A stretch of 64,000 bases of DNA from Terebella lapidaria (GCA_949152475.1 OX424566.1:16081177-16145176); one strand, 5' to 3'; counted from the stretch's first letter, positions 48,940 to 61,641 are shown. The notes: generated from the sequence alone by a model not told the origin. Numbers and translations are program-made.

Positions 48940-50808
48940 ATGGAGGGAATGACTGAATTTTGCAGACAAATAACCTTTATATTTGGGTTTGCTTCCATGG
49001 ACATTTGCAAAAACGCTGATGAAGTCAGTGTGGATTCAGCACATTTCATGAAACTTTCTGGTCATGCTGAAACGATTATTGCCTCAATCTTGGGTAGCAT
49101 GACGAGAGTGAAATGTGGTGCTCACTGCCTCACTGATACAAAATGTCAGGGGTTCACGATGAGATGGGCTGCAAACACCCCGTCAGCAACAAGAATGGGT
49201 TCTTGCGAACTCGACGTCAACCAAACAATGTTTACTCTCGACGCTGGCAGTGACTACTATCATAAGTAATATACTGGTAGCAAAGGCCAATGTTTTACAT
49301 TACCGAACCGATGGTCCGATATCCTAATGTTTCTGAGAATTACAAAGAATTCCAAGGCCATTTTTGTTGTTAATCCCACTTTCGGACCTTTGCGATTTAA
49401 AAAAAAAAGTCTGTTCAGACCCCTGTTTTCGATCCTGCATCGGAATTCCGATCCACACCTAAACTGTGTGTAGAGGCACTTTCATTCGCCACACTGTCTA
49501 CCCATAATGACGCCGGTGTGGCATTGGTTTTGAATATGTTGAGCTTTTGTTTTCATTCCAATATGTCGTACTTTATGCTCCGTATTGACATCGTCAAAAT
49601 CTGGTTCTATTAGTGCATGTTGATGATACATATGTATAAGCTTTGTTGTACTTGTATTGCTGGTATGTGTTTAGCGGCCCAGTGATTTTCCGATTTTATT
49701 CTGAAAATGTTTTGGCCTGAAATCACATAACTATATGCTTTGAGACTACCACTCCCCCACCCACAGAAAGATCTTGAGCTGAGTTGAACATTTCATCCAT
49801 CTTTTCGGACGGGAGCTGTTCAGAGTATACTGCTAGAAAACATAAATAGAATCTGAATGTTTGCACCTTCAAATGGGGAGCCAAATATAATTCAATGATG
49901 GGAGGAGTCCTTGAGTTCGCCTAAATTTCCGTAAGATGCAATTCTTGATATGTTTCTTTGGAACTTTAACATGTTTCTCTGATGGTAAATCGAAATCTGG
50001 TTAGCACCTCAATTAGTCCAATAGCTTGAACAATTTAAAATAATGCATTGCATGCCCCATGAGTCCAGGTGGCGTGTATATGTTTCATTGACCTTGATTT
50101 ACCGGTGTGTACATGGCGGACATTTTGATTTCCCGACGGCTTTCTATTTATTTCATGCATTTTCATGCACACTTTATAGACACGCAGAAGCATACATCTA
50201 CCACCTACTACCCCAACAAAGAAACTTCTCTTGTATAGTTGCTTGAATTCTGTTATTCAGTCATGTCCCTTACATTGCCACGTGGTTTGGTAACTGGATG
50301 TACGTCCTCACAAGCTGACAACGTGGATAGAGAGTGTGACAAAGCTTATGATGGCACCATGCATGGTTTCGTCACCGAGGCCATGAATGGCTATGGCTCC
50401 GTAAGGTGGATAGAGCTGTATTTCCTCTCTACTTACACGGTGACGGGAACTAGAATGATCAACCGATGTTTCAGCACGGGGGATCAAGTTCAAGATGCTA
50501 CGCTGTCTCTCGGTCACTCAGTCTTTCTCCAGGTAGCTATGAAGCATACTAGATTTGATAACCTTTTCTATTTCAGCAATGTTATGACATACACATGTAG
50601 CACATGTCTAAACACCAGAATAATACTGCAAATGTAATAACCCGATTTTCAGGTCGAGTTCGTTTGCTACTCTACTTGTGGATCTATGACTTTCGAGACA
50701 TTCACAATATCCCCAACACAGTCAGATTATCTCCGAGTGGACCTCATTCGCAAGTGTAACACAAATTGGGGAAAGGTGGGCCTGACCGAAATCGAAATAC
50801 TTCTGTGA
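48940..50808 (+). CDS. PAN plus F5/8C-like gene, copy 3 (unit B), exon 1 donor lost
   Basis: Exon 1 48940-49261, exon 2 50261-50532, exon 3 50653-50808. Nearly identical to copy 2, including the AT in place of the donor GT at 49262. The predicted unspliced product is a secreted 109-aa PAN-only protein ending SDYYHK. Exons 2 and 3 remain open and in phase. The few differences from copy 2 include I for M in AETIIASILG, and E and R for D and Q in WIELYFL and MINRCF. Since the donor loss is shared with copy 2, it predates the A/B duplication. Poly(A) signal at 51390. Confidence 0.75.
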
Positions 50809-52035
50809 ACAACACATATTGCTCCCAGACGCCAGGTCCGACTCGACCCGCCTTTTACCTTGAACTTGCCTCTAGGACGGTGTCGCATAGGGATCTACCT
50901 TCAACATTTTTTATCAGTCTCCATGGATGACGAAAACCTGCATTTAGTGACAAAGAGGCAATATACAGTGAGGGCTGAGGGATATTTCGTTCAAGTTGTC
51001 ATAAATAACCGAAAGATGTACTTCTTGATGCATACTTGATATCATAGTCGAGGATGGCGTAGTGACGAATGGGAGGATTGTGATGCCAAGAGGCAAGGAG
51101 TTTCACCAGAGGATGATAGTGATGGTGATGTGCAGAAATATTGTGGAAGTCTGATTGAATTTCTTGTATATACTGTTGTATCGCTTGTGTGTCATGCATG
51201 TGTATATTACGGAAATAGATTGCTGTGAAAAGCATATTTTTTTTACACGATTTATGTGTTTGTAGTCTGGCTTGTGTCACCTGAAAAAAAACCCCAAATG
51301 CTAGAAATAAGGTGGAATCATGTGTATTGTTTGAATAGTTTTTAAATTCATTTTCATGTGTTTATGAAGCTTTCTGTGTATTTGATGCCAATAAAATGTG
51401 TTTATTTGATGTCTATGAGATAATGCATTTAAGATGTTTGTTCGATTATACTAATGTAGTCTCGTCTCAAAAAAGAAAAGAAACCTACATTGCTTATAAT
51501 CGGGTACATGAACTATTCAACACTTGAATTGCAGCTTTCATTGAGGTATTAAGAATAGTAAGTCTCGAGTTCCACAGAACCACAAATATTACCATACCAA
51601 ATGACAGCTGGTCTGCATACTGTAGCAGAGCGGCCAGCAACATGGTTCATCCGTCCTACATGTGCATATAGAATAACCATATACATCACAATGCAGTGTG
51701 AGGTTTGAGCAGGGGGTCAATTACAGGCTGTATGCCTGGAATGTTACTACCGGTCAATATCAACATTTGGATGGGAGCGTGCGACACTACACCCACAGGA
51801 GCAGACGCCAGTGAACATTAGTAAGTAGCTATATTGCGCGTCATCCCTTTTAATTGGGCATCAAATCCTGTGCGTCGTTGTTGAGTCACCTATGAATATA
51901 ATAGACATGTTTGTTAACATATTTGGACTCATTCCGTCCACGCACCCTGCGTTGTTAAATTTTATTGGGTTGTTTGTTTGTGGTTGTATGATATAAATAG
52001 GGGCAATTGAAGGTAAGTGTAAAACCGTTTCTTTG

Positions 52036-53203
52036 ATGATGGCCTAGCCCAAAGACAACAACGGAAGATTCGTCTGCCGCAAATGCGATCCTGGGAGATC
52101 AACGTCCCTGATTTGTCCAACACATGGACTTTGCACTGGCTGTTTCTACAGGAAAATGTCGTATGGCAAGATTGGAGGTGTGGCAACGGCCTCTTAAGGG
52201 ATGGGTATTATTGCGAGGTATGTGACCAAGTATGCACACTCGGGAAGTGAACGAGGAACAAGGACGGGTTTTCCTATCGATGTCCTAACCGCAAACATGA
52301 GTATAGCATTCGTTCCAATTCGTTCTTCGAAGGGAGCCATTTCCCAATACCAGATTTGGTCACGTTTCTGGTAAGTTTTGCGGAACATGCCGCGGACCGA
52401 GCAAGCATGGACTACAAGTGCACATCTGTGGATTGGGCCAATTTTGCACGGGACTTGTGTAAGAAGTATGTATTCGACATGCTCCAAGATGTAAAGCTCA
52501 CATAAAAATTTGAGTCTCTCTTCGGCCGAAAGGTCAAATACCACAGGGGAGCCCCATGGGGAAGACCTATATGGATTTTTGGCCTGGTTAAAAGGGACAG
52601 TGGTCGTTTGATCGTCATGCCAGTGGACAGTCGGGACGCCGACACCCTGGTCCCCATCATAAAAAATTAAGTGGAGGCTGGAAGTCGTATTTTCAGCGAC
52701 GGTTGGGCCGCATACAGGTCCCTCAACCAGGAAGGGTTCGAACACTTTACAGTGGAGCACAAACACACGTTTAAGCAGACGTACATCAACGATGAAACGA
52801 GTGAACGTGTGGAGGTGCATACCAACAGAATCGAGGGGGTGTGGGGGAATGCGAAACGGCATTTCAAAAACATAAACAGGACCTCCCTTGGGAATTTCGA
52901 AGCCCACCTGGCCGAGGTAATTTGGAGGGCGAATGATCATAGAGAGCATCCCGTGACCCGCCTCTCAACCTAGTACGCAGGTACTATCCTCTGGATGATC
53001 GGCCCCGCCTGGATTTCCCCAGCCCACTGTTTCCAACTCGGGATCCAGACACCATCGCTAACCCAACCGAAATAAGCATCCTCAGAGAAGACAGTGATGG
53101 TGATAACAGGTACAGCCCATTTGTTAATGCAGACGGAAAAGGGCCGGAAGGGAAAATAATGCTAATTGTTGTTCATAATTCAATGATGCAATCAAATGGG
53201 TAA
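52036..53203 (+). pseudogene. Merlin-family transposase fossil, unit B
   Basis: Same structure and nearly the same lesions as the unit A copy: the early GCCTAG stop, the stop after CTLGK, and loss of the first catalytic Asp segment. It keeps WGRPIWIFGLVKRDSGRLIV, IFSDGWAAYRSLNQEG and VHTNRIEGVWGNAKRHFKNI, where the E/N of the third motif is visible. The tail stays open to the TAA at 53201. The long antisense frame 52194-52949 is a shadow. Confidence 0.85.
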
Positions 53204-54331
53204 AAAAAAACTGGCGATATCGTGATATAGTCGCTGGAAATAAAAACAAATGGAAATTGCATGAAATAAAGGGTGTGGGAAATAGTCCCTGGTGGGCATG
53301 TTTCTCAGCGGATTTCTGCAGGATTTCGCCCCAGTTCTGGATATGTATGTGGAATATCGCGGGAATATCCAAAGATCTGGAATCACGAAAACACCGTTTT
53401 CACTGGATAAGGGCAGATAATTTCATTAACCAAGAACCAATATATCGTCGACAAAATGTTATCGTATGGATACAAGTTGCCACTAAATGATGCTATACTG
53501 TGCAAATCGACATGCATTTCCATTTGTTTTGAATGTGTGATTTCGATGTGCATTTGTGTGTTATTGTGATCGTTGAAAAGTAAATGTGTACAAAACTTGT
53601 GGTGTTCTCTCATATACACGTTTTTCCACTCACACTCTTATTTGGTAGGTGCAGGTTATTATCTCAAATATTAGTCTCTCGATAGGTTACTACTTACTAT
53701 TTTATTTATTAACCTCCAGGCGGAGTTCCTAACATGCGTGAAATAATATACTGTTACTGAGGCGATATACACGATATCATGCCAGGCACGTCACCAGGGC
53801 GACGCCACGACGCACGTGCGTACACTTTTTTTCCAGAAAAACAAAAATAACATGAAAGAAACCACCGAAGTGACCGAACGCGATCTTGGCTAGACCTATC
53901 GGCTGGATGACATTTTAGAACCGTCAAATAATCTTCAGCCAATCACAGCGCAGCTATTCATTGTACACCATGTGGTCCGTCAAAAAACAGCGCGGGAAAA
54001 CTGTTAGCCACAGATATATTACCTGGGTAGGTTCAAATATTTATTTTCAGTGATGAAATGTGATGAAAATATAGTGTCGGACTGATATACAATATTGTCG
54101 GCATACAATTGCGGTGTTTGAATTATCGATATTTCTATATCAAGCTAATGGCCAGCTACACTACGAGATCCTGGCTATGATGAGGGAATGAATTTCGTTT
54201 GTTGACACAACTCCTAGTAATGTGATACAAGGCTATAAACGTTAAATTTGTCGTGTGCCTTCTACATGCAAATGATAGATTGAATACATCTAGACTGATC
54301 AATGATTGGTCATTCCAGTCATACATCCGTA

Positions 54332-57300
54332 CAGGTCGGCGACCTATTGCCGCTGATTTTTCTCATGTTTCAATAAATAAAACAAATTGTTCTATGAAAA
54401 ACTCGATTTAAACTGTGCAGTATTCACGAATAAGTAAAAAGCAGTATTTTTTGTTATTTTAGTGATCAATAGAAAACATTTTTTTGTTCATGAGATCGAT
54501 TGCAGCACATCATGTTCTGAGCGTGAAAAACGAACAATACAGTACAAATGCCGCCGATAGCAACAAGACGAAAAGTCATTGGTAAAACGCGGACTGCGAT
54601 TTTCGTAAACTTGGCAGGATATATACCAAATGATAATGAACAGTCTTGAATGATATAATTGAATAACAATATCAGCTCGTGGTGCTAATCTACGCCAGAT
54701 GAGAGATTTCAACGATTTTTTTTGTGATAAAGGTTTATGATATGTAACAAAGTTAGGCTACTAGTATAGGCCTACAACGTCATAATAATTCTATACGTGC
54801 CTACTATCGGTCCTTTTGATATGCATACATATTTTGGACCTGCATGTGGCATCCACTGATGTGATATGTAGGGCAGTACCGCTGACCCCTGTGACAGACG
54901 CTGGCGGTTCATCATTCATCATGATGTAGGCCTACTGGGGCCACTAATTGGTTCCACCACGACTATCTGCTATACCGTATGTCATAGTGAATTCACTATA
55001 TTGACCAGTGAATATCTTGCTCGATTCCCGCTTACAGCTTGGTACTGGTCCATGCAAAAAAACGGCTACCGAACGGCCTGAAAACCCGGGATTTTCGTGT
55101 TGGACCAATATCTCATGAAATACACTTCATACAGTGTGTATGTGCCAATAAATGTGTCAGAGCCACGGGGGACCCTCATAGACATTCTATGGAAGCATTT
55201 TGAGTAGTCTAAGTTGGATACAGTTGATATATTTTCCAGTTTAATATCGAAATGTGAGAGATTTCTGGCAACCTTCACCTGGGTCCGCAAACTGCTCTCA
55301 AGCATGATTTTTTTTTAGGTTACCGGACCTATGGTCCGATAACCTATTGCCGTCACGTTGCGTCCGTCCGTCGTCCGTCGTCCGTCGTCCGTCCACAGCT
55401 GTATCTTTAAAGTTTACAGGCGGATTTTTCTGAAATTTTGCACAAAAATGCCTAAAAATATTTCAAGAGGGGGTTTTTTTTTAGTTTTTTGATTTTCGCA
55501 TTTTTCTCAAAATGGCGGCCATTTTTGACGAAAAATGGCCAATTTTGGACTTTGGCGGCCATTTTCTCAAAAACTGTCTGATCAGTTTTGAGATTTTTGT
55601 TTCAAAAGATTCCCCTTATGTACCTTTAGGATGTGTATAAGTTTTGTTGCCCTTGAATCGCCGGTCTCTGTGTGGCGGCCATTTTGAATTTTTGACGGGT
55701 CGGCGAAAAAAAATTTTTTCGCCCCAAATCGCGTTACTATCCATTTCGGGCCATTTCTAGGCAAAAAAAATTTTTTCACCCTTTGAAAAAAATTTTGGAC
55801 TTAGAAAATTTTCGGCACTTTTTTCCTTCATAATGGGAGCTGCCCGGACTGTACTCATAGAACGCTTAAAGATAGAGCTTAGATATTGGCACTTTCAAAT
55901 GGGAAGTCATATATGGCGACTTGTGTGGTGACCTTGAATTTGACCTTGGATGACCTTGAAAGGTCAAAATAGCCATTTTTAGGTCGAAAAATGCCCAAAT
56001 TTGCAGCTTTTCTGTCTTTTTTCGAAAACTGTCTGATCAGTTTTGAGATTTTCGTTTCAGAAGATTCCCTCTATGTACCTTTATGATGTGTATAAGTTTT
56101 GTTGCCCTTGAATCGCTGGTCTCCGTGTGGCGGCCATTTTGAATTTTTGACGGGTCGACGAAAAAAAAAATTTTTGCCCCAAACTGCGTTACTATCCATT
56201 TTGGGCCATTTCTAGGCAAACAAATTTTTTTCACCCTTTGAAAAAAATTTGGGACTGAAAATTTTCGGCACTTTTTTCCTTCATAATGGGAGCTGCCTAG
56301 ACTGTACTCATAGAATACTTGAAGATAGAGCTTAGAAATTAGCACTTTCAAATGGGAAGTCATATATGAAGACTTGTGTGGTGACCTTGAATTTGACCTT
56401 GGATGACCTTGAAATGTCAAAACAGCCATTTTTGAGTCGAAAAATGCCCAAATTTGCACCTTGTTTGTCTTTAATCGAAAACTGTCTGATCACTTTTGAG
56501 ATTTTTATTTCAAAACATAGTAATTGGGGTTTTTGACATGATGTGTATAAATATGTATATAGTGTATAAAGTGCCTTGAATTGCTCAAAAGGCTAGAAAT
56601 TTAGGCTGAATAGGCCCCAAATTAAATTTTTGGTCGTTTTCCTTCAAATTTATCTGATCAGTTTTGAGATATTTGTTATAAAACATGCTAATTGGGGTCC
56701 CTGACATTGTGTATAAAGATGGAGTGCTTTGAATTGCTTAAAAGGCCCCTTGAGTGTGTAAATTGGCCTCTACAGCCAAAAAATGTTTGTAGGTATAGCT
56801 GGAATTGGAAGTCATATACATGTATACCACATATATATGTGGCTTTTTTGGGTGACGTTGAACTTGACGTCAGATGACATTGAGTGCTATATCTCAGTGT
56901 CACGTCCAACAAGAAATGTGTAAATTTCGTTTATAGACAAAAGACTTGTAGATAGACCTTGTATTTGTATTTTGAACATACATGAATACAAGGTTATATG
57001 CTGCACACTTAATGATGACATTGAAGTTCACAAAGATGATTGGTTTATCTTAACGTCATATCTCACCTGTCCTGTTTCAACTAAAGTTGTCCGGTAACCT
57101 ATCTTAGCCCTTGGGCTAATTTTTTAGAATTCTTGTTTTTTGTGTGTGGAAAATTGTATCCTTGATGGTATATATGTCTCTGACAGTTGACTTAGTCAGA
57201 TATCTCAGGTAAATAATATTACCTGCAACAATGTTTACCCATTTACTGACGATGGTTATATCACCGATTTATGAAGTTGCCAGATATCTCCCAGATTTGA

Positions 57301-57727
57301 CTATGTAAACTCAAAATATACCAAATATAATTTAATATATACATCTGTAGACCATCCAGATGATTCCAATGAATGGATATGAAGGTATTTCATGGCTCTG
57401 ACACATTTATTGGCACATACACACTGCATGAAGTGTATTTCATGAGATATTGGTCCAACACGAAAATCCCAGGTTTTCAGGCCGTTCATTAGCCGTTTTT
57501 TTGCATGGACCAGTACCAAGCTGTAAGCGGGAATCGAGCAACTGCACATGCTACATTGCTTGATACTGCTTCATCGTCACGAAACCGGTCTATCTGGCAA
57601 ATCGTCATGCTTCAACACTCATTTTACGGTCACTTTCATTCATGACATCATGACGTTATTTTACGTAATTGCGGTCTTTGTTGAAATCGGTGGCATTTGA
57701 CCTCGGTGGTAATATGTCTCCAACCCG
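54332..57727. mobile_element. 3.4-kb TA-flanked foldback element private to unit B
   Basis: TA at 54330-54331 and 57728-57729; unit A has the empty site CATCCGTATCATTG. Ends CAGGTCGGCGACCTATTGCC and, from the other side, CGGGTTGGAGACATATTACC. A strong inner inverted pair (about 55010-55170 and 57390-57540) has AGCTTGGTACTGGTCCATGC and complements. A GGTTACCGGAC element is nested in the middle. No transposase found. Confidence 0.75.
55318..57128 (+). mobile_element. GGTTACCGGAC-family element nested in the 54332 element
   Basis: Begins with the GGTTACCGGACC palindrome and a GTCCGTCGTCC tract. It carries about two and a half units of roughly 460 bp (AAACTGTCTGATCAGTTTTG, TGTATAAGTTTTGTTGCCCT, GGCGGCCATTTTGAATTTTT, GACCTTGAATTTGACC), and ends GTCCGGTAACCT, then the hairpin TTAGCCCTTGGGCTAA and TTTTTTAG. 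The 12-bp ends are complementary (AGGTTACCGGAC / GTCCGGTAACCT). The repeat unit differs from the 150-bp unit of the 18440 copy. Confidence 0.75.
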
Positions 57728-57975
57728 TAACATTGAAAATTGTACTTATATCACCAACCCTCCTATTTGGTCGCTGCTTTGACCCCTATCGTCAAATGGC
57801 TATGGGTTCAGTATGAACACTACAAACATATTGCAACATGGTATCTATGAAGTTCTGCCTCGACCCACAGTATGTGCCGTCAACCGAATTAACTTTTTCG
57901 GCAATGATGGCAATGACTCAAGCAAACAAACACGTGTTGTTGTTGTATCATACAGTTTGTGCACTTGTAGTTGTT

Positions 57976-58556
57976 ATCATATGCCAGAATGACAGTTGAT
58001 GCGAATAGCGTAGTTAATGCTATTATACAGTAATTTAAATTACTGTCAACAAACTTAGACCTGAAAATACACCATTTCTATGTATTTGGTTTTTCAATAG
58101 CTGTGCCTATTCTTCCAATAACAAACTTCTGCCCGGCGGGCTGTAAATTCCACACTTGCCCGGGCAGCTCCCAGTTCAAGAAAACGTCATTATTTTGAAG
58201 GGTAAACAAAAGCACATGGTCGCTCTCCTGGCCCGATTCCGTTATGTTTGACGTTTTTGCCGCCAATTTACGTTTTACTCTGATACTCTAGGACCTCTGA
58301 AATGGCCTGTGAATCGAATAAATATGTGAATAAAAGCTGTATTTCTTGCTCATTTCTTTCTAATCGGATATGATTCGGTCATTTGAAACATACTAAAATG
58401 TTCCCGACATCCACTGGCATATGATAAACGGGTTATTGCACAATATGGAGTTTCATGCCCTCGGGCCAAGTCTTCAAGAATCCCTCCGCTTCGCGTCGGG
58501 CTTCTCAAAGACTTGGCCCTCGGGCATAAAACCCCATATTGTGCAATAACCCTATA
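57976..58556. mobile_element. ~580-bp insertion private to unit C
   Basis: Absent at the same place in A (37572-37585) and B. It starts GTTATCATATGCCAG, whose near complement CTGGCATATGATA recurs at 58414-58426, and ends with a strong palindrome (58430-58552). The target lies in a TTG repeat, so the duplication length cannot be read. Confidence 0.7.
58430..58552. repeat. 123-bp GC-rich palindrome
   Basis: Arms of about 55 bp: GGGTTATTGCACAATATGG... and its complement, with inner TGCCCTCGGGCCAAGTCTT and AAGACTTGGCCCTCGGGCA and a CCGCTTCGCGTCGG centre. Same plan as 1265-1369. Confidence 0.8.
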
Positions 58557-59743
58557 TTGTTGGCTGGTTCCACGCATGAAGGCACGATATCGCCTCGTGG
58601 GGTTTTTCTTATAACACACTCTCTCTAGGTATGTAAGGATAATAAACCTTGGGAACAATGGGACACTTCCCAAATCATGCACTATAAATAGGATAATCGG
58701 TGAAGTGGAGCGAAAATAATCGACGAGCCGAAGGAAATACATGTCCACTTCATGTTCTCGTAATTTTCAACGATATACAGCGGTATTTACCAAATTTTGT
58801 TAACTGATGTCTGCATCTGATGAATGGTTTGCATGATAATTATGAACATATATCAATCCCGGATTGTGAATGAATCATGAATACAAATAGGTTTCAGATT
58901 CACGACCATGCCCACTGCTTGTGCTACCACCTTTCAATTGGGACTCAACAGTAATACCACATTTATTGTTCACCTTCTCATCTACATCAAATTGGTCTCG
59001 ACCAATGTTCCATGGCATCAAGCGAATTAGGTTTCGGCAATCATGAAAACGACTCACTAGTACGCAAACAAACGCGTCTTGCTTGAGCAGATGCAGTTTG
59101 TACACTGGTGGTTGTTGTTTTTACACGCAGCAGATTATATCGCAGGAGATCATTGGAAATAATTATCTACAGCAATATTATAATGGGAACCGTCTCCTAG
59201 TAGATTCTAATAAAAAAATCTACTGCAAAGAACAATAGAACCGTGGACTAATCATTAATAACATACATGTGTGTCGTCCTCGGGCTTCTGACACGGCCCG
59301 GAATCTGCCCAGAAATTCCTGTGAGATCCAGACAAGTGACCAGGGTGATTCTTACCCAGTAATCATACGTACCTGCTGCCAGGGTCTCTGGAGGCCTGTG
59401 TCACCCATCCAACGGAGGTCTGAGATAAAATTCAGTCCTGATGTCGCTCACATACTGAACCTAAACTTTTGGTCCCTGGTGTATTTGTGTCATGGAGCAT
59501 GGTCTTGTATGAATTAAGTACCATAATTATCTATACGATATATGGCATAATTTATGACGATCTATTGATTCTCGTTACGAGATTGATTCCATGTGGCAAT
59601 ATCAGTTTCTGGTTAATTGTGCGTATTTGTGCTCTATGTGAATATATTTATATATTATTCAGGAGTCACAGGGATGTTCAATCAACGAGGACTGTGGCAG
59701 AAATCGGTCTCTATTTCGTTCGGGACTATAACGATTCTGCAAC

Positions 59744-61641
59744 ATGGAGGGAATGACTGAATTCTGCAGACAAATAACCTTTATATTTGGGTTTGCTTCC
59801 ATGGACATTTGCAAAAACGCTGATGAAGTCAGTGTGGATTCAGCACATTTCATGAAACTTTCTGGTCATGCTGAAACGATTATGGCCTCAATCTTGGGTA
59901 GCATGACAAGAGTGAAATGTGGTGCTCACTGCCTCACTGATACAAAATGTCAGGGGTTCACGATGAGATGGGCTGCAAACACCCCGTCAGCAACAAGAAT
60001 GGGTTCTTGCGAACTCGACGTCAACCAAACAATGTTTACTCTGGACGCTGGCAGTGACTACTATCGTAAGTAATATACTGGTAGCAAAGGCCAATGTTTT
60101 ACATTACCGAACCGATGGTCCGATATCCTAATGTTTCTGAGAATTACAAAGAATTCCAAGGCCATTTTTGTTGATAATCCCAGTTTCGGACCTTTGCGAT
60201 TTGAAAAAAAAGTCTGTTCAGACCCCTGTTTTCGATCCTGCATCGGAATTCCGATCCACACCTAAACTGTGTGTAGAGGCACTTTCATTCGCCACACTGT
60301 CTACCCATAATGACGCCGGTGTGGCATTGGTTTTGAATATGTGGAAGGCTTTTGTTTTCATTCCGATATGTCGTACTTTATGCTCGGTATTGACATCGTC
60401 AAAATCTGGTTCTATTAGTGCATGTTGATGACACATATGTATAAGCTTTGTTGTACTTGTATTGCTGGTCTGTGTTTACGGCCCACTGATTTTCCGATTT
60501 TATTCTGAAAATGTTTTGGCCTGAAATCAAATAACTATATGCTTTGAGACTACCATTCCCCACCCACAGAAAGATCTTGAGCTGAGTTGAACATTTCATC
60601 CATCTTTTCGGACGGGAGCTGTTCAGAGTATACTGCTAGAAAACATAAATAGAATCTGAATGTTTGCACCTTCAAATTGGGAGCCAAATATATTTCAATC
60701 ATTACCTTGAGTTCGACCTTCATGAACTTGGATGGTCAACACGGCCATTTCCGTACGATGCAATTCTTGATATGTTTCTTTGGAACTTTAACATGTTTCT
60801 CTGATGGTAAATCGAAATCTGGTTAGCACCTCAATTAGTCCAATAGCTTGAACAATTTAAAATAATGCATTGCATGCCCCATGAGTCCAGGTGGCGTGTA
60901 TATGTTTCATTGACCTTGATTTACCGGTGTGTACATGGCGGACATTTTGATTTCCCGACGGCTTTCTATTTATTTCATGCATTTTCATGCACACTTTATA
61001 GACACGCAGAAGCATACATCTACCACCTACTACCCCAACAAAGAAACTTCTCTTCGTATATTTGCTTGAATTCTGTTATTCAGTCATGTCCCTTACATTG
61101 CCACGTGGTTTGGTAGCTGGATGTACGTCCTCACAAGCTGACAAAGCAGACAGAGAATGTGACAAAGCTTATGATGGCACCATGCATGGTTTCGTCACCG
61201 AGGCCATGAATCGCTATGGCTCCGTAAGGTGGATGGAGCTGTATTTCCTCTCTACTTACACGGTGACGGGAACTAGAATGACCAACCGATGTTTCAAGAT
61301 GCTACGCTGTCTCTCGGTCACTCAGTCTATTTCAAGGTAGCTATGAAGCATACTAGATTTGATAACCTTTTCTATTTCAGTTATGAAATTTATTTCAGTT
61401 ATTTCAGCTATTTCAGTTTTATGTGATGACATACACATGTAGCACATGTCTAAACACCAGAATAATACTGCAAATGTAATAACCCGATTTTCAGGTCGAG
61501 TTTGTTTGCTACTCTACTTGTGGATCTATGACTTTCGAGACATTCACAACCCAGTCAGATTATCTCCGAGTGGAACTCATTCGCAAGTGTAACACAAACT
61601 GGGGAAAGGTGGGCCTGACCGAAATCGAAATACTTCTGTGA
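59744..61641 (+). pseudogene. PAN plus F5/8C-like gene, copy 4 (unit C), exon 2 frameshift
   Basis: Exon 1 59744-60065 with an intact donor (TATCGTAAGTAA), exon 2 from 61084, exon 3 61495-61641. The first 107 residues and the start of the F5/8C-like part (VAGCTSSQADK, CDKAYDG, WMELYFLSTYTVTGTRM) are as in the others. At about 61296 a 19-bp stretch present in copies 2 and 3 is missing, between two TTCA words. The frame then changes and ends early with SVTQSISR. Exon 3 also lacks nine bases in frame. Intron 2 has an expansion of ATTTCAG-like words (61371-61420). Its lesions are not those of copies 2 and 3. Confidence 0.75.
61371..61420 (+). repeat. ATTTCAG-type short repeat in intron 2 of copy 4
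   Basis: Several TTATTTCAG/CTATTTCAG words in a row where copies 2 and 3 have one. Each resembles a splice acceptor. Confidence 0.7.

Larger units (their letters stand above)
46741..57820 (+). repeat. Segmental tandem unit B (~11 kb)
   Basis: Direct copy of unit A; the gene is shifted by 10169 bp. Unit B alone carries the 847-bp element at 46988-47834 and the 3.4-kb element at 54332-57727. It lacks the 36784 MITE and the 2.5-kb segment of A. Confidence 0.9.

Noticed and set aside
42015-52949. Long minus-strand frames of 208 and 251 codons opposite the Merlin fossils
   Set aside because: They mirror the transposase on the other strand; the plus strand has the zinc ribbon and DDE motifs.
57093-57128. 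Helitron 3' end (hairpin followed by TTTTTTAG)
   Set aside because: The hairpin position is suggestive, but the other copy ends differently and the family has complementary 12-bp ends, which Helitrons lack. No Rep/helicase was seen.
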